A DNA stretch of 64,000 nucleotides, taken from the NCBI GenBank assembly GCA_964404745.1, contig CAYOLG010000010.1, positions 62,001-126,000 of the forward strand, in the 5' to 3' direction. Numbering within the stretch: the first letter of the stretch is position 1; each line of letters starts with the position of its first letter. This DNA is from Pelagisphaera sp964404745. Its GTDB lineage: Bacteria; Verrucomicrobiota; Verrucomicrobiia; Opitutales; Opitutaceae. The notes beneath the pieces were generated by a model. It was not told the origin of the DNA, made no database searches, and saw nothing but the letters and a program-made list of their open reading frames with translations. The translations under genes were made by a program, and so were the position numbers. Positions 28,183 to 37,218 of this stretch are shown here, one piece after another.

Positions 28183-29022
28183 TTGCTTAAAAAGCGACTC
28201 TTCAGTAAAAAGCCTTTCGCTATTCTATTGGCAGTAGCGATCTTCTGGATTCTCGTCCCTTACATAGTTAAGACCGCCCTACGGTCGGCGTTTTACGAGT
28301 TTCAAGCCCCCATTTCAGCATCTGCCTCCTACGTTCGCGAACTGCAAAACTTCTGGGCTGCCCGTTCCAAATCGAAGAGCGAGCTTTACGAGGCAGGTAA
28401 AGACCTAGCCCATCTCAATGCCACTTACGAACTGATGATTCTGGAAAATCAGGCGATGAAAGAAGAAATCAGCCGTCTAGAATCGCTACTGGCCCTGCCA
28501 TCGAGGCCTGAATACCGATATGAGATCGCTAGAGTGGTAAACCGCGATTTTACCTCTTGGTGGCATCGCCTCGAGATTCGTAAAGGCTCGCTTCACGGCA
28601 TACCAATGGGAGCGCCGGTCGTATTCGCAGGAGGCGTCGTCGGCCGTATCAGCGAAGTGCATCAATACGCCTCGACTGTCGAGCTGCTTAGCAATAGCCA
28701 TCTGCGCATGGCAGTCGTCATAGAGGGAGACAATCGCCCGATGAGTTTCCGGGGAGCAGGATTTAGACTGTTTCGATCGCCGATCGGACTTGCTCAATAC
28801 GTTCCTACCGACATAGCCGTTGACCCATCCGACCCTCCCAGAATTCTAACCTCGGGCATGGGAGGCGTCTTCCCCGCAGGTCTTCACATTGGCCACTTGG
28901 TAGCCCTGCGCCCCGGATCAAGCGGAATGTTTCAAGACGGGGAAGTTAGACTAGAACCTCGGCTTTCCAATTTGACCGAAGTGGCCGTGCTGATCGCCAT
29001 TGGGAAGGAAAGCCCTGAATGA
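28183..29022 (+). CDS. mreC: Rod shape-determining protein MreC
   Basis: A 279-residue periplasmic shape protein that links MreB to the wall synthases. One N-terminal membrane helix (FAILLAVAIFWILVPYIV) is followed by a coiled coil with LENQAMKEEISRLESLLAL, and the beta-rich domain with IARVVNRDFTSWWHRLEI, KGSLHGIPMGAPVV and STVELLSNSHLRMAV. The start is unusual: the only conventional choice is the TTG at 28183. The frame is open back to 28078 with no ATG or GTG, so a CTG start there, or translation from the TTG, must be used. The stop overlaps mreD (ATGA). Confidence 0.9.
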   Translation: MLKKRLFSKKPFAILLAVAIFWILVPYIVKTALRSAFYEFQAPISASASYVRELQNFWAARSKSKSELYEAGKDLAHLNATYELMILENQAMKEEISRLESLLALPSRPEYRYEIARVVNRDFTSWWHRLEIRKGSLHGIPMGAPVVFAGGVVGRISEVHQYASTVELLSNSHLRMAVVIEGDNRPMSFRGAGFRLFRSPIGLAQYVPTDIAVDPSDPPRILTSGMGGVFPAGLHIGHLVALRPGSSGMFQDGEVRLEPRLSNLTEVAVLIAIGKESPE

Positions 29023-29555
29023 GTTTCTTTTCTCGGAACCGTTGGGCTATCGTCGCCATTTGCCACTATGGGGCACTGCTTCTGTTTTCGGAGATCAACT
29101 ATCATATCGCGTATAGCGGTATCTATATTATAATTACAGGAATGCTTCTCACTTCTAGCTCCTTGATCTTAAGTCCGACGCAAGGCGCCCTTTCTCTCAT
29201 TCCAATCGCTCTCTACATCGATAGCCGCATTCCCATCCCATTTGGATCGAGCCTTGTAATGCTCATCGGCTTGCATTTCGCCATCGTCCTCTTTAGGAGC
29301 CAGATCCAACGGGAAACCGATAGCCTGGCCATAGCCACAGCTATTTTCGCCAACTTGCTGGTTCATCTCGGATACTCGCTTTTCTCGCGAGTCTACATGG
29401 GAACTATCGATCTCGATCCTTTACTCATTAGCGTAAACGCCCTGTCTAGCAGCCTAGTCGTCGCCTTGCTCTACACCCTCTATGCCCAGTCCTTGGTCGA
29501 CGTTCTCGGACTTCTGGGAATAAACGTAAATCAAGAGGCTCGCCGCAAACGATGA
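29019..29555 (+). CDS. mreD: Rod shape-determining membrane protein MreD
   Basis: A 178-residue membrane protein with about five hydrophobic helices (for example YSGIYIIITGMLLTSSSLIL and LIPIALYIDSRIPIPFGSSL) and no catalytic motifs. MreD sequences are poorly conserved, so this call rests on the hydrophobic profile, the size and the position between mreC and PBP2. The reading frame overlaps mreC and mrdA by four bases each (ATGA), giving tight translational coupling. Confidence 0.85.
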   Translation: MSFFSRNRWAIVAICHYGALLLFSEINYHIAYSGIYIIITGMLLTSSSLILSPTQGALSLIPIALYIDSRIPIPFGSSLVMLIGLHFAIVLFRSQIQRETDSLAIATAIFANLLVHLGYSLFSRVYMGTIDLDPLLISVNALSSSLVVALLYTLYAQSLVDVLGLLGINVNQEARRKR

Positions 29556-31486
29556 ATCCAGACAATACCAAGAAGTACCAATCACGACTTTGGATATTCT
29601 ACGGGCTTCTGGCCATTCTGATATCCATCCTCTACGGAGGCCTCTTCTATCGACAGCTCGTTGAGTCGGAATCTCACGCAAATCGAGAGAAAATCCAAAA
29701 CCAGCGGCGCATACTGACTCCTGGACCGAGGGGCAATTTGCTCGACCGCGAGGGCAGAGTCCTAGTCGCCAATCGATCTAAATTCTCAGCCGTCGTCTTT
29801 CTCTCCGATGATCTTGTTCAGAGCGCCTTCCGCAACCACTACCGTGGCCTAGTCCGCGACTACCGAGATCGAGGCGAGGAAATCGAGAGCTATTCTCAGC
29901 TGAGGGTGCGCTCTCGGGCTATGGTCCTGCAGAGCTATCTAGCGGAAGTGAACCGGCTCATCGGGGGGCGGGAAGAGGTCGACGCCAACGACATATCGAG
30001 GCATCTGTACGTTAATCCGCTGCTACCTTACCCCCTGGTAGAGAACCTGTCAGCTTCGGAATTCGCTGTTCTCCTCGAATCGCTACCCGTCGAATCTCCC
30101 GTTCAGGTTTATGTATCCAACATGCGTCACTACCCCTACGAAAACGCCGCTGCCCATGCCTTTGGTTACGTCGGGCAAAGTCCTCTCGAAGTCGAAAGCG
30201 ACATGCCCGGAAACGAGCTGAAGACCTTCGCCACGAAAGGAACTTATGGAAGAAATGGCGTGGAAAAGCAATTCGATCAAGTTTTACAGGGAAAAACCGG
30301 TTCGGAAATCTGGGTCGTCGATCCCAGCGGGTACCAAGTCGAGCCCGTTCAGCAAACGTACCCCGAAAAAGGAGAGAGTATCACCTTGTCAATCGACATC
30401 GACCTACAGCTTGCTGCGGAATCTGGATACGATTTGTACCAGGACAAGGGCGCCCTAGTAGCTCTCGATATCAATCGCATGGAGATACTGGTCATGCTAA
30501 GCAAGCCCGACTACGACCTGAACGCCACCTCGCCCTTTATACCGAACCGCGTATTTGCCGAGATAAGCGAGCGCAAAGCGTGGGAGAATAAAGCAATCAG
30601 AGGCCTTTATCCCCCAGGATCGCCCTTCAAGCTCATAACAGCCATAGCCGGTTTGAAAGCAGCTAAAATCGAAACGTCCACTATTTTCGAGTGCGATGGC
30701 TCCCACCAAGTAGGGGGACGCCGGTTCCCTTGCATGGGCCGCCATGGAGAGATCGACCTGAGAACGGCAATCGAGAAAAGTTGTAACGAATACTTCTACC
30801 GAGTCGGATTGGCGACTGGAGTAGACGTTTTAAGCCGGGAGGCAATTTACATGCGTCTCAATGCCCCCACTCATGTAGATCTGCCTAATGAAACTCAAGG
30901 GATGCTCACGCCTACCCGAGAATGGAAGGAGGCCCGTATTGGCCAGCTTTGGTACCCAGGAGATACTGCGAACATGTCCATCGGGCAGGGAGCTCTAACG
31001 GTGACTCCCCTACAAATGGCTGTGCTTGTAGCGTCCATAGCCAAGAACCAAGTCTACTCCCACCCCACAATCTTGAAACAAAGCGCTGCCCAACTGTTGC
31101 GACGCCCTCCACCCAAACCTCTGGGCCTTCCCAAGGAAATGCATCAAGCAATCATAGAGGGAATGGATCGCGTCGTCAGCCCTACTGGTACCGCCCGGGC
31201 AGCTATTATCGACGGAGTTTCCGTGGCCGGCAAAACCGGCACGGCTCAGATAAACAAAGCGGAAGGTAATTTAGAGCTGGCCTGGTTTGTCGGTTTCGCA
31301 CCCGTGAAGGATCCGAAAATAGCTATTGCCGCAATCGTCGAAGGACAGGAGTTGAACCAGAGCTTCGGCGGAGGTCGCTACGCTGCTCCCATGGCCCGCT
31401 ACGTGCTGGAAGCCTACTTTAAAAAGCATCCGGAGTACCGGGATATTCAGGGAATGGAGCCTATAGCAAACGTCTCGCTTCCCTGA
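29552..31486 (+). CDS. mrdA: Penicillin-binding protein 2 (elongasome transpeptidase)
   Basis: A 644-residue class B PBP that cross-links peptidoglycan during elongation. One N-terminal membrane anchor (IFYGLLAILISILYGGLFY) is followed by the dimerisation domain with RILTPGPRGNLLDREGRVL. The transpeptidase motifs are the active-site SPFK in YPPGSPFKLITAIAG, SCN in IEKSCNEYFYRVG, and KTG in VAGKTGTAQINK. rodA is not downstream: the last 26 bases overlap the convergent TgpA-like gene. Confidence 0.95.
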   Translation: MNPDNTKKYQSRLWIFYGLLAILISILYGGLFYRQLVESESHANREKIQNQRRILTPGPRGNLLDREGRVLVANRSKFSAVVFLSDDLVQSAFRNHYRGLVRDYRDRGEEIESYSQLRVRSRAMVLQSYLAEVNRLIGGREEVDANDISRHLYVNPLLPYPLVENLSASEFAVLLESLPVESPVQVYVSNMRHYPYENAAAHAFGYVGQSPLEVESDMPGNELKTFATKGTYGRNGVEKQFDQVLQGKTGSEIWVVDPSGYQVEPVQQTYPEKGESITLSIDIDLQLAAESGYDLYQDKGALVALDINRMEILVMLSKPDYDLNATSPFIPNRVFAEISERKAWENKAIRGLYPPGSPFKLITAIAGLKAAKIETSTIFECDGSHQVGGRRFPCMGRHGEIDLRTAIEKSCNEYFYRVGLATGVDVLSREAIYMRLNAPTHVDLPNETQGMLTPTREWKEARIGQLWYPGDTANMSIGQGALTVTPLQMAVLVASIAKNQVYSHPTILKQSAAQLLRRPPPKPLGLPKEMHQAIIEGMDRVVSPTGTARAAIIDGVSVAGKTGTAQINKAEGNLELAWFVGFAPVKDPKIAIAAIVEGQELNQSFGGGRYAAPMARYVLEAYFKKHPEYRDIQGMEPIANVSLP

Positions 31487-33680
31487 ATACAATCCGCGGT
31501 TCTTTCCAAGATTCCTTAGGACCGAAACGCAGCCGCTGGAGTTCCGATATTACTGCTTTTCGCCGAGCAGCCAAATCTTCCCTGGTTTCTCCCGCGCTTC
31601 GCTCGCTTCTTTTCAAAAGCTTGCTCGCCTTGCGTCGAATCGGATCACCACGTTTAAATGGAGCCAAAAGCAGTTCTCGATAATTAAGAGCAAGATTTCT
31701 CTGGTAGATAAGAACCAGTACGGCGATTATGAGGGAAAGCGACGTCGTAGCGAATTTTCTCATACTCCATGGAGCGACAATCCAGCCGTATAATTCATTT
31801 GCTCCCTTTGTCGCCCACTCTTCAGCTATCTGCAAATAAGCGAGCATGAAGTCCTTCACTTGGATGGCTGCCTCTTTCTGAGCCTGTTCGTCAAAATTGA
31901 CAATCCTGCGATACCAAAGCATTCTCAAGCTATCCAGATACGCCCGCGAACCACCTTCAGCAACTTGCGAACCCAAGGCTATGGTCTGCGGCGCAGCTGT
32001 AGGCAAACCCGATCCAGGCGTTGGATCCACGCGAAGCCAGCTCCCATGGCCATCGTTAATTTCCACCCAGGCATGAGCATCCGAGTTGCGAATCATATAG
32101 TAGTTTTCAAAGGCGTTCCAAGAACCTCCTTTAAAACCGATCGCCAATCTAGCTTGAAATCCCGCTGCCCGGGATAGCAACACAAGCGATGAGGCGAAAA
32201 ATTCGCAGTGACCATCCAATCCGGCCTTCATCCAGCGGGCAATCGGATCCTCTAGCTCGGTGTCGGTCGGAAGAGCGGAGTTTAGGGAATATCCATGATT
32301 GCTGGCCAAGTATTCCGTAGCCCGGGACGCGAAATCGAGAGCGGTCATGGGCAGACCCTGACGAATTTCGTCCACCACCCGATCGATGAATTCTCGCGAA
32401 GCCGAATCCATGGAGAGCTCCAGCAACGTTTTTGGATAATCGGACTCTTGCTTCAACTTCTTTTTCTTCGAATCCAAGTAGACGTCTTGCAAATGCCAAT
32501 ACGCATCAACAGCTGGAATAGTAGCCGATAAACCGATCCCCTCTAGCTGATAGGATACCATCTTCGATGGCGTTTCTTCCAAAGAAAAAGCATACTCGTA
32601 TGGACCAATGGATATCTTCTCGAGATCGGAAAACGTGAGCTGCCGAAACGATCCTAGTACCGGCAGGAACTTACTCACCCCTGGCTCTAGGAAAAAGGTC
32701 CAACGGTCTCGCCTGGAATCTTGGCTGGGGGCATCGGCAAACGAGCGATCGCTCCAGAAACGAATGGCATTGTACGGAGTCACTTGGCCTTGCTCCAACA
32801 TTTCCTTTAGCGCCGGAGAAACGCTAAAGCCTCCTTCCTTGTACTCATCCAAGGCTAACATGCGCCAGTACGGCATAGCCGGAACAAAGTTTCTGCCCGC
32901 CACGTCGACTCGCAGAGCCACTCGATTATCCTTTTTGATATTGGTGACTTCCCCCAATTGCACCGACTCACTGAATCCAGTCTGCGAAGAAACGGCCCTC
33001 ATTTTGAAGAGGTCTACCTTCTCGTCTAGGTCTACCCGCGGAATGAAAAGGAATGCGAGAGCGGCTAATCCTAGTAGCGACGCGAGCATCGCCGACCCGA
33101 TCGCCAGGTTACGATACCGCATTCGATTCGACAAATGCATCCAACCTTTGTGATGCTTCCAAGCCTCTCGCGGATCAATTTCTTCAGATTTTCCCTGCGA
33201 TTTGCTTTCCAGCAATGTTCCCGAGGTCAAAAACGCCATTGCCAGTCCTGTAAAAATCAGTAATTGCAGCCCAATTACAAGAGAGCTTGTTAGCATGCCC
33301 GCCATAACCAATAAAAATAGGCAAAGAAGGACCAATTGCATTTCTTCACGCGGCTTTTGGTGATTTAACCCCCGATACAAAACTAGCCAAGTGTTCAGAT
33401 TTAGCAAGGCGGCAACCGTCTCCTTGGCGAAAACGTCAATCGAAACCATCGGTACGATACTAAAGGCTAGCAGCTTCCAGAGAATCGGGGGAGCGCTCAC
33501 ATAAAGTTTCGGAAAGGCAATGCATATCAATAGAACTGCAAAACAGATTCCTCCAGGAAGGAGCGTATGGTTTTCCAGATTGAACAGCGAACTGACGGAC
33601 ACCGTCGCCATGGTGGCTCCGACGAGCCACTTCACGCGAAACATGTCGTTCACACTAAGCTTTAGCGATTGCCTTGCCAT
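31461..33680 (-). CDS. TgpA-type membrane transglutaminase (DUF3488 plus transglutaminase-like domain)
   Basis: A 739-residue protein with about six N-terminal membrane helices (to roughly residue 215, including VLLCLFLLVMAGMLTSSLV), a periplasmic region, and a transglutaminase-like domain around residues 430-560. The catalytic triad is visible: Cys in GLDGHCEFFASSLVLLSRAA, His in SDAHAWVEI, and Asp in WLRVDPTPGSG. A further membrane helix (FATTSLSLIIAVLVLIYQ) and a basic cytoplasmic tail end the protein. It is the last gene of the MoxR-DUF58-TgpA operon, found in many bacteria and linked to envelope integrity. ATG at 33680 overlaps the DUF58 stop; ATG at 33644 would avoid the overlap. Confidence 0.9.
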   Translation of the reverse strand: MARQSLKLSVNDMFRVKWLVGATMATVSVSSLFNLENHTLLPGGICFAVLLICIAFPKLYVSAPPILWKLLAFSIVPMVSIDVFAKETVAALLNLNTWLVLYRGLNHQKPREEMQLVLLCLFLLVMAGMLTSSLVIGLQLLIFTGLAMAFLTSGTLLESKSQGKSEEIDPREAWKHHKGWMHLSNRMRYRNLAIGSAMLASLLGLAALAFLFIPRVDLDEKVDLFKMRAVSSQTGFSESVQLGEVTNIKKDNRVALRVDVAGRNFVPAMPYWRMLALDEYKEGGFSVSPALKEMLEQGQVTPYNAIRFWSDRSFADAPSQDSRRDRWTFFLEPGVSKFLPVLGSFRQLTFSDLEKISIGPYEYAFSLEETPSKMVSYQLEGIGLSATIPAVDAYWHLQDVYLDSKKKKLKQESDYPKTLLELSMDSASREFIDRVVDEIRQGLPMTALDFASRATEYLASNHGYSLNSALPTDTELEDPIARWMKAGLDGHCEFFASSLVLLSRAAGFQARLAIGFKGGSWNAFENYYMIRNSDAHAWVEINDGHGSWLRVDPTPGSGLPTAAPQTIALGSQVAEGGSRAYLDSLRMLWYRRIVNFDEQAQKEAAIQVKDFMLAYLQIAEEWATKGANELYGWIVAPWSMRKFATTSLSLIIAVLVLIYQRNLALNYRELLLAPFKRGDPIRRKASKLLKRSERSAGETREDLAARRKAVISELQRLRFGPKESWKEPRIVFREARRLL

Positions 33681-34785
33681 TCACGTAAGCAACTACCTGA
33701 GTTCCATCTTCCTGCCTGAAGATGACCGCGTTTCCGGGGTCTTCAGACGCTCCCATTTCAGATTCCCCATCCCACTCCAATGAAGAAATCTGATCGAAAA
33801 AAGTGCTGAGATCCGACACGCGGCTAATTTTAACTTCAGCGCCCCCCTCGATTCTGCAATAGTCCAGATCACCGGCCAAAAAGAGATCCTCGGCCAGACT
33901 GGCGACGAAGGAACACATACGCTCGAAAATCTCCTTGCTCGGCCACAAGTACTTGGAGGGGTTAACTTGCAAGGTATAGCGGGCCTGGCTTTCAGCCGCG
34001 TTTTGCTTGACCACCAGGGTACCTTGTCGGGCAGACACTTTCCAATGGATTGAACGGGGAGCATCACCCCTGCTGTATCCACGAAGGCCAATCAACTCTC
34101 CCGTCGTACCCTTCGCCTTCGTACTCGCTCCCTGCCAGCCAAAACCCGATCCAAGATTCTTCAAGCGCCTGTATTCGATTCGAGCTGGCCAGATGCTAAC
34201 TTCATTTGAGCACCCCCCAGGAACGTGCTTTTTGAGAAAGCCGAAGGGAAAAAGCGAAGTAGCCTCTAGAATACGGATTGTCGTACGGCAACGCATTGTC
34301 GGTTTATAGCGCCAAACGAGACGGGCGGAGTCTCCAGGAGCTATACTGTCCTGTACGTACAGTTCTCGAAACTCTTCCGTTTTCTCGCTTTCCAGCTCGA
34401 ATTGCAGACTGAATAAAGGGAATCGTTGTCGCGCGTTTTCAACGACAACAGCGATTTCCCCCTCCTCCCCCACGCGAAACGTCGGACCCGTCTCTAGCCT
34501 CCATCGGGCCGATATGATATTCGACCAACAGAAAATACCGCTCATCACAATCGTCGCAATCAGCAATGACAAGGCGATGAACAGGATATTGTTTTCCGTG
34601 TTATATGCAGCCAAGCCCAGACAAAGGCCTACCAGAATAAGCATCATCCCCGAGGCCGTTGGGAGCACCTTCTCGCCCTTTGGTGGAACGAAAAGCTCCA
34701 CTACTCGACGTGAAAAAGGCTTTGGTTTCCTTGTCGAGGCCGGACCTCTCCAATCGAACTGGTCTTTTGAGACGATGAGAGCCAT
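33655..34785 (-). CDS. DUF58 family membrane protein
   Basis: A 376-residue protein with two N-terminal membrane helices (ASGMMLILVGLCLGLAAY and NILFIALSLLIATIVMSGI), a beta-rich extracytoplasmic part, and the DUF58 core with GLRGYSRGDAPRSIHWKVSA followed by LVVKQNAAES. The D-R-IHW motif is the family signature. DUF58 proteins pair with MoxR ATPases, probably as the VWA-like partner. It sits 15 bases after the MoxR gene and overlaps the transglutaminase gene by 26 bases. Confidence 0.92.
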   Translation of the reverse strand: MALIVSKDQFDWRGPASTRKPKPFSRRVVELFVPPKGEKVLPTASGMMLILVGLCLGLAAYNTENNILFIALSLLIATIVMSGIFCWSNIISARWRLETGPTFRVGEEGEIAVVVENARQRFPLFSLQFELESEKTEEFRELYVQDSIAPGDSARLVWRYKPTMRCRTTIRILEATSLFPFGFLKKHVPGGCSNEVSIWPARIEYRRLKNLGSGFGWQGASTKAKGTTGELIGLRGYSRGDAPRSIHWKVSARQGTLVVKQNAAESQARYTLQVNPSKYLWPSKEIFERMCSFVASLAEDLFLAGDLDYCRIEGGAEVKISRVSDLSTFFDQISSLEWDGESEMGASEDPGNAVIFRQEDGTQVVAYVNGKAIAKA

Positions 34786-34800
34786 GAAACCCGGCCCTAC

Positions 34801-35784
34801 CTACTTTGGCTGTGGAACTATCGCCAAGATTCTGGATACAATTCCCTCCACCAAGCGACGCTCCTCGATGGCATCGGAAGAAGGTCTACGAAGATTCAAA
34901 CGGTGACTCAATGTCGCGGGCGACACCGACTCAACGTCCTCTGGAAGCACAAAATCGCGACCCAAGTAGAGGGCCCTGGCTTGGGATGCTGTTTTCAATG
35001 CCAAGCAGCCCCTCACGCTGATGCCCGCCTTGAATTCAGTTTCGGTTCGGGTCGCCGTTACAATCCCGAGAATGTATTCGAGTACGCTATGCTCTACGTA
35101 AACGCTACCTACGGTATCGCGAACGCTGATTATGTCCTCGCGGCTGACTGGATCCCCGAATTCGAGATCGTTGTACCCCGAGTTTTCGCTCGAGAGAATC
35201 TGCAATTCGTTATCATGACTCGGATAGCCCATTTGCAGACGCATGAGAAATCGGTCCATCTGGCTCTCCGGCAGCGGAAACGTGCCTTCGTAATCAACCG
35301 GGTTTTGAGTCGCCAACACGATGAATGGATCGCCAACCGAATAGGTCACCCCATCGATGGACACGCGTCCATGGTCCATAACCTCGAGCAGACTGGATTG
35401 CGTCTTCGGTGTAGCCCGGTTAATCTCATCTGCGAGCACGATGTTGGAAAAGATTGGCCCCTTTTTGAATATGAACGACTTCTCCTTCTCATCGTAAACC
35501 GACACACCCGTCACATCAGTAGGCAACAAGTCGCTCGTAAATTGGATTCTCTTGAAGTCCGAGTGCATCGCCTTCGCCAAACAGTAAGCCAAAGTTGTCT
35601 TTCCAACTCCCGGAAGGTCTTCGATCAGGGCATGACCGCCAGCAGCCAAGCAAATGAGTATGTTGTCAATGACCTCGCCTTTGCCCTTGATTCGGCTCCC
35701 GATCAGTTGTTTCAGCCGCTGAAACACCTCACGAGATGAATTCATGACTTCGGTTGGGAGAAATTCGCTCATTGTTTTTTCCAT
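34801..35784 (-). CDS. MoxR-type AAA+ ATPase
   Basis: A 327-residue AAA+ ATPase of the MoxR group. Walker A is EDLPGVGKTTLAY, Walker B is NIVLADEINRATPKTQSSLL, sensor 1 is in FIVLATQNPVDYEGTFPLPE, and the C-terminal lid has SVRGCLALKTASQARALYLG with arginine-finger-like SQMDRFLMRL upstream. It acts as a chaperone-like activator for VWA/DUF58 partners. It is first in a three-gene minus-strand operon with DUF58 and TgpA. The ATG at 35784 or the ATG four codons on (35772) could be the start. Confidence 0.93.
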   Translation of the reverse strand: MEKTMSEFLPTEVMNSSREVFQRLKQLIGSRIKGKGEVIDNILICLAAGGHALIEDLPGVGKTTLAYCLAKAMHSDFKRIQFTSDLLPTDVTGVSVYDEKEKSFIFKKGPIFSNIVLADEINRATPKTQSSLLEVMDHGRVSIDGVTYSVGDPFIVLATQNPVDYEGTFPLPESQMDRFLMRLQMGYPSHDNELQILSSENSGYNDLEFGDPVSREDIISVRDTVGSVYVEHSVLEYILGIVTATRTETEFKAGISVRGCLALKTASQARALYLGRDFVLPEDVESVSPATLSHRLNLRRPSSDAIEERRLVEGIVSRILAIVPQPK

Positions 35785-35901
35785 GCTAATCGTCGCTGAC
35801 GATAATTCCGCTTGATATCGACAACCTTCTACCCATCGGCCAATTCAAAAGGGAATTTACAATTCTGACCCATTTATCCCCCGTGCTGCTAAAATTCAGC
35901 C

Positions 35902-36594
35902 TCAATCTTGAAAGAGCTCCAGCGATACCGCGAGCGCCTCGTCCACAATTTCCTGATTTTCCTTCACCAGATACTGAAACGCCTCATAGCTAAGTTCCTG
36001 TCCTCCAAAACCATGAGCAAAATTATCTATCATACATAGCGAAGTAACCGAAATCCCACTCTCAAGCAGGAGATCGCATTCATTCGCCAGGGTCATTCCG
36101 ACCACGTCGCAACCCCAATTTTGCAGAATTCTTACCTCAGCTTTAGTCTCGAATCGAGGTCCCCGGGTTTGGGCATAGGTCCTGTCTTTACTAATCTCGC
36201 GGGACAGGCGAGATTCTAGACTTTCCAGCAATTGATTGTCTATGCGCGGGGCAAATCCGCTCGGAGCATCGTCGATAAATGTGATAGGGGCGAAACTGAC
36301 GTAATCCGAACAAGACACCAAGCTCCCAGGAGGCAGATCCTCTACGAGCGAGCCCACCGAATTCAGGGACAGCGTAGCTTCGACGCCAAGCTGTTTTAGC
36401 AAGTGAACATAGCCGCGATAATTCGTCCGGTGGGGGGGTAATGGATTACGAAACCCGTGCCGGTTGACCACGACGACCCCACCAACTTGCTTGAACTCCA
36501 TCTCCCCGTAGGGCGTTGACGCCAACTGTAGATCCCATTTATCGAAAATTCCGGACCGGACGATACTGGTTCCGCTAACAATCGCCACTTTCAT
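35902..36594 (-). CDS. MTAP/PNP-family nucleoside phosphorylase
   Basis: A 230-residue phosphorylase of the methylthioadenosine/purine nucleoside phosphorylase group. The motifs are KVAIVSGTSIVRS at the start, VVVNRHGFRN, LSLNSVGSL, YAQTRGPRFETKAEVRIL and DVVGMTLANECDLLLE. It would split 5'-methylthioadenosine or a related nucleoside into a base and a sugar phosphate. The NEC segment replaces the PEA usually seen in MTAP, so the exact substrate is open: methylthioinosine or another purine nucleoside is possible. ATG at 36594 matches the family start; a TTG at 36630 is less likely. No partner genes of the methionine salvage pathway are nearby. Confidence 0.85.
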   Translation of the reverse strand: MKVAIVSGTSIVRSGIFDKWDLQLASTPYGEMEFKQVGGVVVVNRHGFRNPLPPHRTNYRGYVHLLKQLGVEATLSLNSVGSLVEDLPPGSLVSCSDYVSFAPITFIDDAPSGFAPRIDNQLLESLESRLSREISKDRTYAQTRGPRFETKAEVRILQNWGCDVVGMTLANECDLLLESGISVTSLCMIDNFAHGFGGQELSYEAFQYLVKENQEIVDEALAVSLELFQD

Positions 36595-37021
36595 GGTTCC
36601 GATGAAACGCGCTACCCGCCTGAAAATCAATCAACATCAGAACTCATGCTCCCGTAAGTCTACACTCAGCGCTCAATAAGCGATCCTAAGTGTCGATAGG
36701 AAAGCAATCCGTCATGAATCGTTCTATCCCCTCCACAATCGCTGCAAGTCAACAAGATGCAGAGCAATGCCGCAAGTTTCTAGCCGGAAATCGATCTTGT
36801 TTCTACCGAGGATTCTGGAAAAACGCCCCCTTCAAAGGGGCCGCTAAACCAGACTCGAGCAAAATCAAGTCGAGCGAGAACTAAGCTAGCCAAGGCCCGC
36901 GTGGGCAGCGGGCTAACTTACCATTCGCGAAACCCTGGATTGGTACATGCCTGCTAGCCACCTACGCCACTCTTTTTCTATTGATTCAACTGCTTGCAGC
37001 GCTACGTTTTGCGACTCTGAC
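36595..37021. other. Gene-poor region before tRNA-Gln
   Basis: No convincing gene is seen. A hairpin CCCCTT/AAGGGG lies at 36827-36840. A second hairpin, GCCCGC (36895-36900) with GCGGGC (36908-36913) around a seven-base loop, may end an upstream transcript or mark the tRNA leader; it has no T-run. Confidence 0.4.
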
Positions 37022-37095
37022 AGCCTCGTGGTGTAATGGTAGCACTAAGGATTCTGGTTCCTTCTGTCGGGGTTCGAGTCCCTGCGAGGCTGCCA
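37022..37095 (+). tRNA. tRNA-Gln (anticodon CTG), CCA encoded
   Basis: The cloverleaf folds fully. The acceptor stem AGCCTCG (37022-37028) pairs with CGAGGCT (37085-37091). The D arm has GTG and CAC around TAATGGTAG. The anticodon stem AAGGA/TCCTT holds the loop TTCTGGT with anticodon CTG at 37054-37056. The T stem CGGGG/CCCTG flanks TTCGAGT. G73 and an encoded CCA follow (37092-37095). It reads CAG codons. Its 3' part is copied about 120 bases downstream. Confidence 0.93.
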
Positions 37096-37218
37096 AGCCG
37101 AGACGAGACGAGAAGCCCCTGGGTTTGACGCAGGGAGCGCCAGCGACCGGAGATGGGGCCCGCGATAGCGGGAGGACACAGTCCCGAGCGGGGCGAGCCA
37201 ATCCCTGCAAGGTTGATT
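37096..37218 (+). repeat. GC-rich structured element ending in a degenerate copy of the tRNA 3' end
   Basis: The stretch after the tRNA CCA is GC-rich and full of hairpins: CCCTG/CAGGG around 37117-37135, and CCCGC-GATA-GCGGG at about 37159-37172. Positions 37189-37215 repeat the tRNA T-arm and acceptor strand: CGGGG is followed after nine bases by CCCTGCAAGGTTG, against CCCTGCGAGGCTG in the tRNA (11 of 13 bases). It looks like a target-site or att-like duplication left by a small element inserted at the tRNA end, or a tRNA-linked repeat. It abuts the 3' end of recF. Confidence 0.55.
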
